From positions 1 to 32,702 of the forward strand of contig SXTU01000045.1 of the NCBI GenBank assembly GCA_005791875.1: 32,702 bases of DNA, in the 5' to 3' direction. Made by a program: the position numbers and the translations under genes. Origin of the DNA: Verrucomicrobiales bacterium. Lineage in GTDB: Bacteria; Verrucomicrobiota; Verrucomicrobiia; Limisphaerales; SXTU01. The notes under the pieces were generated by a model. It saw only the letters and a list, made by a program, of their open reading frames with translations. It had not been told where the DNA came from and made no database searches. Shown here one piece after another: positions 16,132 through 23,022 of the stretch; position 1 is the first letter of the stretch, and each line of letters starts with the position of its first letter.

Positions 16132-17460
16132 ATGACGACCTTTCAATATCGCGCACTGCATGCGAATGGCTCCGTTGCCGAGGGCGTCCTCGAAGCGAAC
16201 GGACGGCAGGAGGCGTTCAAGCAGATGGAGTCGCGCGGTCTGCGGCCCATCAACCTGACCGAGCGCGGGGCCGGCAGCACCAAGACCATCACCGCGCCGT
16301 CGAAGCCCGCGGCGAAAGAAGCCAAGGCTCCCGCGAAGCCTCAGTCGAAAGACACCTCTCCGAAGGACGCAAAAGCCGCCGCCAACATCCCCGCGCCCAC
16401 CAGCCTGAGTTTCGGCACGCCGAAGATTTCAGCGCGTATGCTGGAGAACTTCACGCGCCTGCTCTCCAGCCTGCTCGCGGCGGGCGTGCCGTTGAGCCGC
16501 GCGCTCGTCATCCTTCAGCGCGAGGCGTCCAGCCCCGTCGCGCAGGCGAAGTGGAAGGAAGTTCACGACCTCGTCGTGGACGGCATGACGCTCGCCGACG
16601 CGATGGCGAAATCGCCGGATGTTTTTCCGCGCGTTTATGTCGCAATGGTCGAGGCTGGCGAGACCGGCGGCTTCCTCGACGTGGTGCTCAAGCAAATCGC
16701 CGACTTCCAAGCCAGCGAGAAGGAAATGAAGAGCAAGGTCATGACCGCGATGCTCTACCCGGCCATCCTGCTCGTGCTCGCGCTGGGCGTGCTCATCTTC
16801 CTGCTGGTGTTCTTCATCCCGCGCTTCCAGCTCGTCTTCCAGGGCTTCGGCGCGAAGCTCCCGCTGCTCACCCAGATCATCATCGGCGCGAGCGACGTGC
16901 TGCGCAGCTACGGCGTGCTGCTGTTGTTGGGTGTCTTCATCAGCGGCTACCTCGCGCGGAACTGGGTGACTTCGTCCGCCGGCCGCCGCGCGTGGGAAGG
17001 CTTCATTCTCCGTGTGCCGACCATCGGCAGCCTCGTCGCGCAGTTCGCCATGTCGCGCTTCTGCCGGATGCTGGGGACGCTGCTGGGCGCGGGCGTGCCG
17101 CTCATCGCCTGCCTGAACGTCGCGCGCCGCTCCATCGGCAACCAGATACTCGTGGACGCCGTGGCGCATTCCATTGACCGCGTGAAGGAAGGCAAGGCGC
17201 TTGGCCCCAGCCTCGGCGACTGCCGTGTGCTCTTCAGCGGCTCGACGCTGGAAATGATTTCCGTCGCCGAGGAGAGCGGGAAGCTCGATGGCGAACTCAT
17301 CCGCATCGCCGACGTGACCGAGGGCGATCTCGACCGGCAGTTGAAGACGGCGGTGGCGATGGCCGAGCCGCTGATGCTCTTCGTCATCGCCGCGTTCATC
17401 GGCACCATCTTCATCGGCATGGTCATCCCGATCTTCACTTTGCAGGAGCACATCAAGTAA
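16132..17460 (+). CDS. gspF: Type II secretion inner-membrane protein GspF
   Basis: A 442-residue platform protein with two T2SSF domains. The start is 3 bp after the gspE stop. The N-terminal segment (FQYRALHANGSVAEG and QMESRGLRPINL) is typical of GspF. It is followed by an unusually long Lys/Ala/Pro-rich linker, about residues 45-95, before ISARMLENFTRLLSSLLAAG. Membrane spans are near residues 205-230, 262-277 and 405-435, the last ending FIGMVIPIFTL. EAGETGGFLDVVL and AEESGKLDGEL are the paired cytoplasmic-domain motifs. It contacts GspE and GspL in the inner membrane. Confidence 0.92.
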   Translation: MTTFQYRALHANGSVAEGVLEANGRQEAFKQMESRGLRPINLTERGAGSTKTITAPSKPAAKEAKAPAKPQSKDTSPKDAKAAANIPAPTSLSFGTPKISARMLENFTRLLSSLLAAGVPLSRALVILQREASSPVAQAKWKEVHDLVVDGMTLADAMAKSPDVFPRVYVAMVEAGETGGFLDVVLKQIADFQASEKEMKSKVMTAMLYPAILLVLALGVLIFLLVFFIPRFQLVFQGFGAKLPLLTQIIIGASDVLRSYGVLLLLGVFISGYLARNWVTSSAGRRAWEGFILRVPTIGSLVAQFAMSRFCRMLGTLLGAGVPLIACLNVARRSIGNQILVDAVAHSIDRVKEGKALGPSLGDCRVLFSGSTLEMISVAEESGKLDGELIRIADVTEGDLDRQLKTAVAMAEPLMLFVIAAFIGTIFIGMVIPIFTLQEHIK

Positions 17461-17480
17461 CCCTTCACTCTCAAACACAC

Positions 17481-17929
17481 ATGAACATGAAAGTCAGAAT
17501 CCAGAATCCAGAATCCAGAATCGCGCCACGCGCGGCTTCACGCTGATCGAGCTACTCCTCGTGCTGGTCATCCTCGGCATCCTCGCGGCCATCGTCGTCC
17601 CGAAGTTCTCCGGGCGCACCGAGCAGGCGCGTGAGACCGCCGCGAAGACGCAGATCGCCGGCTTCAGCACCGCGCTGGACGCCTTCGAGGTGGACACTGG
17701 CGGCTACCCGAAAGGCAGCGAGGGCTTGATGGACCTCGTCCAGGCCCCGCGCGAGGCGACGGGCTGGAAAGGCCCCTACATGAAAGACATGCCGATGGAC
17801 CCCTGGGGCCGCCCCTATGTCTATGTCTGCCCGGGTCGCAACAACCAGAGCAGCTACGACATTTCCTCTCTCGGCGCGGACGGCCGCGAGAGCGAGGACG
17901 ACGTGACCAACTGGTCGAAGGCGAAGTAA
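17481..17929 (+). CDS. gspG: Major pseudopilin GspG, leader out of frame as written
   Basis: The body reads RGFTLIELLLVLVILGILAA, a perfect prepilin site (G -1, F +1, E +5), then a GspG domain ending with PMDPWGRPY and an acidic DGRESEDD tail like the calcium site of GspG. The only ATGs, at 17481 and 17487, are in a different frame and hit a stop at 17544. The pilin frame has no ATG, GTG or TTG from the stop at 17372 to the GTG at 17561, which is already inside the membrane helix. A CCAGAAT heptad tract lies between (17494-17521); one extra 7-bp unit would put ATG 17481 in frame and give a normal leader. The given span is therefore not a multiple of three. Either phase-off or a repeat-count error. 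Confidence 0.85.
17494..17521 (+). repeat. Heptanucleotide tract in the gspG leader
   Basis: TCAGAAT followed by three exact CCAGAAT units, 28 nt in all. It ends 15 nt before the +1 Phe codon of gspG. The unit has no stop in any frame, and its length (7) changes frame with each unit gained or lost. Confidence 0.9.
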
Positions 17930-17939
17930 CGCAACGCCG

Positions 17940-18596
17940 ATGAAGGCCTCGCCGCAACAAACAACCCCTGTGCGCTCGGAGCGCGGACGCCGACCGGTTC
18001 CGCGTTCCGCAATCCGCGTTCAGCGTTTGCCGAGCGCCTTCACCCTCATCGAGCTCATCCTCGTCATGGCGCTCATCACCATCGTGGTGGGCGTCTCGAT
18101 GCCGTCGCTGAAAGGCTTCTTCAAGGGCCGCGACCTCGACTCCGAGGCGCGCCGGTTCCTCTCGCTCACGCGCTACGCCGCGAGCCGCTCGGTGGCCGAG
18201 GGCATTCCCATCGAGCTTTACGTGGATACGCAGCAGAGGCTCTACGGCCTCCGTGCGCAGGCGGGCTTTCTGGAGAACGACACCAAGCGCGTGCAATACA
18301 AGCTGCCCGAGGATCTCAGCTTTGAAGTCACCGCCGCCCCGGCGAAGAAAGTTTCCGGCGAGGAGAATCCCGACGATGACACCGACCTCGCCAATCCCAC
18401 GGACGTTTCCGCCAACGGCAATCCGATCAAGACCATCCGCTTCTACTCCGACGGCTTCATCGGCAGCAAAAGCCCCGCTGCCATCATCCTGCGTCAGCGT
18501 GGCGCGGACGAGTCCGCCGAGGGCGACGCCGTCGCCATCGCTCAAAGCCCCACGCGTTTGAACTATGAGATTCGCACCATCCAGCCACAGCGCTAG
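17940..18596 (+). CDS. gspH: Minor pseudopilin GspH
   Basis: A 218-residue protein, ATG 17940, 10 bp after gspG. A 33-residue Arg/Pro-rich leader precedes the prepilin motif SAFTLIELILVMALITIVVG, with F34 at +1, E at +5 and Ala instead of Gly at -1. SLKGFFKGRDLDSEARRFLS and LTRYAASRSVAEGIPIEL follow as in GspH. Its C-terminal beta domain holds IRFYSDGFIGSKSPAAIIL. GspH is thought to join GspI, J and K near the pseudopilus tip. Its leader contains four degenerate heptads, and its TAG stop lies in the left end of the repeat element before gspI. The gene overlaps the upstream start of gspI by 32 bp. Confidence 0.88.
   Translation: MKASPQQTTPVRSERGRRPVPRSAIRVQRLPSAFTLIELILVMALITIVVGVSMPSLKGFFKGRDLDSEARRFLSLTRYAASRSVAEGIPIELYVDTQQRLYGLRAQAGFLENDTKRVQYKLPEDLSFEVTAAPAKKVSGEENPDDDTDLANPTDVSANGNPIKTIRFYSDGFIGSKSPAAIILRQRGADESAEGDAVAIAQSPTRLNYEIRTIQPQR
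17998..18025 (+). repeat. Degenerate heptanucleotide tract in the gspH leader
   Basis: Four successive units TTCCGCG, TTCCGCA, ATCCGCG and TTCAGCG, 28 nt in all, ending 13 nt before the +1 Phe codon. The size and position match the tracts of gspG and gspJ, though the unit sequence differs. Confidence 0.7.
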
Positions 18597-19077
18597 TGGG
18601 GCAGGCTTCCAGCCTGCCGCTACGGGCGTCTCGCCCGCGCTGGCCTGTGTGCAAAACGCGGGCAGGATGCCCGCAGCGGCAGCTGGGACGGCTGCCCCAC
18701 TAGGGCGTCGCCAGTGCGCCGCGTTCACGCTGGCCGAGGTGCTGGCGGCGCTGCTGTTCATGGCCATCGTCATCCCGGTGGCGCTGGAGGGCCTGCGCAT
18801 CGCGAGCCTCGCCGGGCAGGTCGGCGAGCGGAAGTCCGTGGCCGCGCGCGTGGCCGACCGCGTCCTGAGCGAGATGGCGATCACGGGTTCGGGGCCGGGC
18901 GGCAACGACAGCGGCTCGATCGTCGAGAGCCAGCATGAATTCCAGTGGACCGTCCAGTCCGTCGCGTGGGCCGAGGACGCCGCGTTGCAGGAGACGACGG
19001 TGCGTGTCGTGTATTTCGTCCAGGGCAACGAATATGAGGTGTCGGTGAGCACGCTGATGGAGGGGGGGACGCTGTGA
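18565..19077 (+). CDS. gspI: Minor pseudopilin GspI
   Basis: A 170-residue protein if started at ATG 18565, which overlaps gspH by 32 bp. The prepilin motif is CAAFTLAEVLAALLFMAIVI with F54 at +1, E at +5 and Ala at -1, followed by LEGLRIASLAGQVGERKSVA and the GspI-like HEFQWTVQSV. Residues from about 11 to 47 are the translation of the 111-bp element at 18593-18703. An internal ATG at 18667, inside the element, would give a 19-residue leader of more usual length, so the insertion may have supplied the real start. It overlaps gspJ by 4 bp. Confidence 0.85.
   Translation: MRFAPSSHSASGAGFQPAATGVSPALACVQNAGRMPAAAAGTAAPLGRRQCAAFTLAEVLAALLFMAIVIPVALEGLRIASLAGQVGERKSVAARVADRVLSEMAITGSGPGGNDSGSIVESQHEFQWTVQSVAWAEDAALQETTVRVVYFVQGNEYEVSVSTLMEGGTL
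18593..18703. mobile_element. MITE/REP-like element at the gspH-gspI junction
   Basis: A 111-bp element bounded by perfect 12-bp inverted ends, CTAGTGGGGCAG at 18593-18604 and CTGCCCCACTAG at 18692-18703; similarity continues inward for about 14 more bases. Inside is the palindromic word GGCAGGCTTCCAGCCTGCC. The outer CTAG is itself palindromic and could be a duplicated target. The element supplies or abuts the gspH stop codon and encodes most of the gspI leader. No transposase is present. The word is one I recognise as a dispersed intergenic repeat of this bacterial group. Confidence 0.75.
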
Positions 19078-20099
19078 AATTCGTTCTGTCCAAAGTCCAA
19101 AGTCGTTCGGCTGCCGGACGCGCCTTCTTCTCCCTCTCCCCCACGGGGGGAGAGGGCCGGGGTGAGCGGGCCGCGCGTGCAGCAGACAGTTGCACTTCCA
19201 AATCCACCGCGTCCCGTTCGGCTCGAACTACCGGACGCGTCCCTTGCTCCGCAGCCCGCCCCCTCACCCTAGCCCTCTCCCCCGATGGGGGCGAGGGGAC
19301 CCGCGCTCAGTGCGCCGTTCGGCCTCGGATTCGCCATTCGCCATTCGCCATTCGCCATTCACTTTCCGCCTTCACCCTGCTGGAACTTCTCATCGCCGTT
19401 GTCGCCTTTGCCATCGTGCTGGCGGCCATCAACGGCGTGTTCTACAGCGGCCTGAAGCTGCGCAACCGCTCCGCCGCGTCGCTGGAAAAATCCCTGCCGC
19501 TCACGCAGGCGCTCACCATCCTCAAGCGCGACCTTGCCAGCATCGCGCCGCCGTCCACGAACACGACGAAGCTCATCGGCGAGCTGCAATCCTCGCCCAC
19601 CGGCACCAGTGGCAGCCAGCCGCAGTTCGGTTCGCTGGCCGGCGCGACCGGTGGCATGAGCGGGCAGTCCTCGCAGGTCAGCCCGGATTTCTACACGCTC
19701 TCGGGCCTGCTCGACTCCGACTCGCCGTGGCCGAACGTGCAGAAGGTGGCCTACCTGCTCGTGGACTCCACGAACCGCAGCGCGCTGGGCAAGGACCTCA
19801 TCCGCGCCGTCACGCGCAACCTGCTGCCCGCGGGGGGCATCGAGGAGGAGCCGGTCGAGCAACTCCTCCTCACGGATGTTTCCGATGTGCTGTTTTTCTT
19901 TTTCGACGGCACGGACTGGCAGGAGTCGTGGGACTCGACGGCGGACGAGACGATGAAGCTCCCGCGCGCGATCAAGGTGCAGTTGCAGATGGCATCCGAG
20001 GACCGTGCCAGCCAGCAGCCGCCAATTGAGCTGGTCGTGCCGCTGACCGTCGAGGCCAGCACGAACACGACTTCTCAGGCGACTGGAGGGGCGCAATGA
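19074..20099 (+). CDS. gspJ: Minor pseudopilin GspJ with a 99-residue leader
   Basis: A 341-residue protein. The prepilin motif LSAFTLLELLIAVVAFAIVL has F100 at +1, E at +5 and Ala at -1. The body has LTQALTILKRDLASIAPPS and the FFFDGTDWQESWDS region typical of GspJ. The only in-frame ATG, GTG or TTG ahead of the motif is the GTG at 19074, overlapping the gspI stop (GTGA). This forces a 99-residue leader, far longer than normal prepilin leaders. That leader is the translation of repeats: two TCCAAAG units, an inverted repeat pair and four ATTCGCC units. A non-canonical start closer to the motif is an alternative. It overlaps gspK by 4 bp. Confidence 0.83.
   Translation: MKFVLSKVQSRSAAGRAFFSLSPTGGEGRGERAARAADSCTSKSTASRSARTTGRVPCSAARPLTLALSPDGGEGTRAQCAVRPRIRHSPFAIRHSLSAFTLLELLIAVVAFAIVLAAINGVFYSGLKLRNRSAASLEKSLPLTQALTILKRDLASIAPPSTNTTKLIGELQSSPTGTSGSQPQFGSLAGATGGMSGQSSQVSPDFYTLSGLLDSDSPWPNVQKVAYLLVDSTNRSALGKDLIRAVTRNLLPAGGIEEEPVEQLLLTDVSDVLFFFFDGTDWQESWDSTADETMKLPRAIKVQLQMASEDRASQQPPIELVVPLTVEASTNTTSQATGGAQ
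19089..19102 (+). repeat. Two TCCAAAG heptads at the gspJ start
   Basis: Two exact copies of TCCAAAG, followed by TC, lie 12 nt after the GTG start codon. The unit length is the same as in the other pseudopilin leaders. Confidence 0.6.
19132..19298. repeat. Inverted pair of CTCTCCC/GGGGAGAG elements in the gspJ leader
   Basis: A copy at 19132-19165 (CCCTCTCCC ... GGGGAGAGGGCCGGGGTGAG) and an inverted copy at 19261-19298 (CCCTCACCCTAGCCCTCTCC ... GGGGCGAGGGG) flank about 95 bp. Each copy is itself a hairpin. This text is a widespread dispersed repeat in high-GC genomes. Both copies are translated as part of the gspJ leader (SLSPTGGEGRGE and LALSPDGGEG). Confidence 0.75.
19329..19356 (+). repeat. 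Heptanucleotide tract in the gspJ leader
   Basis: Four exact ATTCGCC units, 28 nt, followed by a degenerate ATTCACT. The exact tract ends 14 nt before the +1 Phe codon. It encodes the period-7 peptide IRHSPFA. The unit is open in all three frames. Confidence 0.92.
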
Positions 20100-21571
20100 G
20101 GATGCCGTTCACGCATCGTGAGGTGGACACTCTTGTCCACCGTGAAACGTCCCGTGTCACTGTCGGCGGCATGGCGGACAGGAGTGTCCGCCCCACGGAG
20201 CGCGCCTCTGTTCTCATCATCGTGCTCTGGGTTGCCTTCGGCCTCGTCAGCCTCGCGATTTACTTCGCGAACTCCTCCTCGCTCGAACTTCGCGCCGCTG
20301 ACAACCGCGTCGCCGCGCTTGAGTCCGAACAGGCCATCGCGGGCGCGGCGCGCTACATCAGCAACGCCCTTGCGAACGTCACCGAACCCGGCGTCCCGCC
20401 CGACTCCGCCACGCTCAAAGTCGAGGCCATCCAAATCGGCACCGCGCGCTTCTGGCTCATCGGCCAACCGCTCGACGAAGAGGACGACCTCGAAGTCACG
20501 TTCGGCCTCGTGGACGAGGGCGCGAAGCTCCACCTCAACACCGCCACCGCCGCGATGCTCGCCAAGCTCCCGCGCATGACGGCTGAACTCGCCGCCGCCG
20601 TCGGGGACTGGCGCGATGCGGACAGCGACCCGTCCGAGAACGGCGCGGAGGACGAGATTTACGGGCGGCTCAACCCGCCTTACCGCTGCAAGAACGCGCC
20701 CTTCGAGAGCATCGAAGAGCTGCGGCTGGTCTATGGTTTCACCCAGGACATCCTCTACGACGAGGACGCGAACCTGAACGCCGTGCTGGACCGCAACGAG
20801 GACGACGAGGACGCCACCTTGCCGAACGACAACCGCGACGGCGTGCTCAACCGTGGCGTGCTGGCCTATCTGACCATCCACAGCAAGCAATCGAACATGA
20901 AGACCAACGGCCAGATGAAGGTGAACGTCGGCACGGTGGACCCGAACGGCCTGCGCACCTTGATGACGGACGCGGGCATCAGCAGCCAGACCATGGGCCA
21001 GGTTCTGGCGCGTTTCCCCGCCGACAACGGCCAGGGCGGACAGAACGGCGGGCAAAACCAGAATGGGCAGAACGCTGGCGGCACCAGCACAACCAACAAC
21101 AGCGTGCTCCAGTTCTACACCCGCAGTGGACTCAGGGCAGAGGACTTCGCGCTCATCGAGGCCGACCTCACCGTGTCCACCAACTCTGTCATCGAGGGCC
21201 TCGTCAACGTGAACACCGCCACCGCCACCGTGCTGGCCTGCCTGCCCGGCCTCGACGCCGAGAAGGCCGGCGCACTTGTCGCCGCGCGCACTGGACAGAC
21301 CGAGCAGCATTCCATCGCATGGGTGAAGGACGCGCTCGACGCGCAGGTGGCTGACCAGCTAGGCCCCTTCATCACTGGCCGCAGCTACGTTTACTCCGCA
21401 GACATCGCGGCGCTGGGCCATCACGGGCGCGGCTACCAGCGCGTGAAGTTGATCTTCGACACGACCGAGGGCGGCGCAAAGATCCGCCAGCGTCAGGACC
21501 TCACGCACCTGGGCTGGGCGCTGGGGCAGAACGTCCGTCAGCAGATTGCCGAGTTGCAGAACCCACCATGA
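20096..21571 (+). CDS. gspK: Type II secretion pseudopilin-like GspK
   Basis: A 491-residue protein; ATG 20096 overlaps the gspJ stop. The hydrophobic N-terminus RASVLIIVLWVAFGLVSLAI and then ANSSSLELRAADNRVAALES match GspK, the large tip pseudopilin that, as in the family, lacks Glu at +5. INLN-like helix-hairpin-helix regions follow (AKLHLNTATAAMLAKLPRM and VNVNTATATVLACLPGLDAE). An acidic stretch NLNAVLDRNEDDEDATLPND may bind calcium, as GspK does. The 37-residue leader encodes two GGACA/TGTCC palindromes, and an internal ATG at 20171 within the repeat would shorten it to MADRSVRPTERA. It overlaps gspL by 4 bp. Confidence 0.87.
   Translation: MRMPFTHREVDTLVHRETSRVTVGGMADRSVRPTERASVLIIVLWVAFGLVSLAIYFANSSSLELRAADNRVAALESEQAIAGAARYISNALANVTEPGVPPDSATLKVEAIQIGTARFWLIGQPLDEEDDLEVTFGLVDEGAKLHLNTATAAMLAKLPRMTAELAAAVGDWRDADSDPSENGAEDEIYGRLNPPYRCKNAPFESIEELRLVYGFTQDILYDEDANLNAVLDRNEDDEDATLPNDNRDGVLNRGVLAYLTIHSKQSNMKTNGQMKVNVGTVDPNGLRTLMTDAGISSQTMGQVLARFPADNGQGGQNGGQNQNGQNAGGTSTTNNSVLQFYTRSGLRAEDFALIEADLTVSTNSVIEGLVNVNTATATVLACLPGLDAEKAGALVAARTGQTEQHSIAWVKDALDAQVADQLGPFITGRSYVYSADIAALGHHGRGYQRVKLIFDTTEGGAKIRQRQDLTHLGWALGQNVRQQIAELQNPP
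20122..20192. repeat. Two GGACA/TGTCC palindromes in the gspK leader
   Basis: GGTGGACA-CTCT-TGTCCACC at 20122-20141 and GGCGGACA-GGAG-TGTCCGCC at 20173-20192 are 8-bp-arm palindromes separated by 31 bp. The same core recurs at the end of ctaA (31378-31423), which indicates a dispersed element. Confidence 0.8.
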
Positions 21572-23022
21572 AAGCACCCAAGCAAACGACCGCGACCTCG
21601 ATTCTCGGCCTCGTGCTGGACGGTAACCGGCTGGACATCGTCAGCCTCAAGCGCACGAACGGCTCGGTGGAAATACGCAAGTCCGCCACGGCCACGCTCT
21701 CGCTCGACCCGCTTACAAACGACCCTGACTTGGTCGGCGCGGAAATCCGCACGCACCTGGACAAGGCTGGCGTGCGCGACCGCCGCTGCGTGGTCGGCGT
21801 GCCGCTGAACTGGGCGCTCACGCTCGCGGTGAAAGTCCCCGCCGGCCTCCCGCCGGAGGACGTGCAGGCGCTCCTGCTGATGGAGGCCGAGCGCGGTTTC
21901 CCCTACGCGCCCGAGGCGCTGATGCTGGGGCAGTCAATCGTCGGCGTGCCCGATGGGGACCGCATGGCGACGCTCGTGGCGGTTCCGCGCGACCACGTCA
22001 CGCGATTGCAGGAGGCGCTGGAATCCATCCAACTGCGGCCGCTGAGTTTCACGCTCGGCATCGCCGCGCTTCAGCCGGTGGCGGAATCGGAAACCGCCGG
22101 CGGGGTGGTCGCGCTGGTGGCCGGTGAGAAGGGCGTCGCCTTGCAAGTCACCGCGCAAGGCGGCATCGCGGCGCTGCGTTTGCTGGAGGGCGCCATCGAG
22201 CAGGACGGCTCTGAGCGACGGGTGCAGGTGGACAGCCTTTCGCGTGAGCTGCGCATCACGCTCGGCCAGTTGCCAGACAACGCGCGCGGCGCGGTGCGGA
22301 ACCTGAAAGTTTTCGGGCAAGGCGATCTGGCCGAGGAGCTTTACGAGCAGATCCGCCCGCGCGCCGAGGCGTTGGGGATGCGCGCGCAGCTCGTGAAGGA
22401 GTTCGCGCCGCTGGAGTTCGGCGTCGCGCTGCCTGCGGACACTGCGGCCTCTGCTGCGTTGTGCATCGCGGCGCGGCATTTGACCAGCAAGCCGGCGGCC
22501 TTCGAGTTTCTGCCGCCGTATGTCAGCAAGTGGAAGCAGTTCACCGAGCAGCACGCGTCCAAGAAGCTCGTCTATGCCGCCGTCGCGCTGGGCGTGGCCG
22601 CGCTGGCGGTGGCCGGGATGTTTGGCTGGCAGCAAGTGCAGCTCAACAAGCTCAACGGCCAGTGGGATGGCATGAAGGTGCGCGTCACGCAGGTCAAGGA
22701 CATGGAGGTCAAGATCCGTAAGTTCCGCCCGTGGTTCGACGAGTCGTTCCGCGCGTTGAGCATCCTGAAGAAAGTCACCGAGGCGTTTCCGGAGGACGGC
22801 GCGGTCGCCGCCAAGTCCGTCGAGATCCGCGACCGCTCCGGCGTGACTTGCAGCGGCACGGCGCGGAACAACGCGGCGCTGCTCAAGATGCTCGACCAGC
22901 TCCGCGCCTCGAAGCAGGTCACGGATGTCAAAGTCGAGAACGTCAAGGGCGGCCAGAACGGACAGCCGCTGGAGTTCACCTTTAACTTTCACTGGGCCGA
23001 CAGCGCCCAAGCCAGCCGATGA
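21568..23022 (+). CDS. gspL: GspL/PilM-PilN-like assembly platform protein
   Basis: A 484-residue bitopic protein. The cytoplasmic part, roughly residues 10-320, is an actin-like fold of the GspL/PilM kind (LGLVLDGNRLDIVSLKR, VVGVPLNWALTLAVKVP and MEAERGFPYAPEALMLG). A single membrane span lies near residues 333-353 (LVYAAVALGVAALAVAGMFG). A periplasmic coiled segment and a PilN/GspL ferredoxin-like domain follow (LSILKKVTEAFPEDGAVAAK to FTFNFHWAD). It recruits GspE to the membrane and pairs with GspM. It overlaps both neighbours by 4 bp, so translation is coupled. Confidence 0.85.
   Translation: MKAPKQTTATSILGLVLDGNRLDIVSLKRTNGSVEIRKSATATLSLDPLTNDPDLVGAEIRTHLDKAGVRDRRCVVGVPLNWALTLAVKVPAGLPPEDVQALLLMEAERGFPYAPEALMLGQSIVGVPDGDRMATLVAVPRDHVTRLQEALESIQLRPLSFTLGIAALQPVAESETAGGVVALVAGEKGVALQVTAQGGIAALRLLEGAIEQDGSERRVQVDSLSRELRITLGQLPDNARGAVRNLKVFGQGDLAEELYEQIRPRAEALGMRAQLVKEFAPLEFGVALPADTAASAALCIAARHLTSKPAAFEFLPPYVSKWKQFTEQHASKKLVYAAVALGVAALAVAGMFGWQQVQLNKLNGQWDGMKVRVTQVKDMEVKIRKFRPWFDESFRALSILKKVTEAFPEDGAVAAKSVEIRDRSGVTCSGTARNNAALLKMLDQLRASKQVTDVKVENVKGGQNGQPLEFTFNFHWADSAQASR

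Noticed and set aside
14392-17929. Type IV pilus operon instead of type II secretion
   Set aside because: gspH-I-J-K homologues, a GspG-type pseudopilin with its acidic C-terminal tail and a GspE zinc motif are all present, while pilT, pilQ-specific domains and pilus adhesins are not.
19329-19356. The heptad tracts as a CRISPR array
   Set aside because: The units are 7 nt, directly adjacent without spacers, and translated; there are no cas genes.
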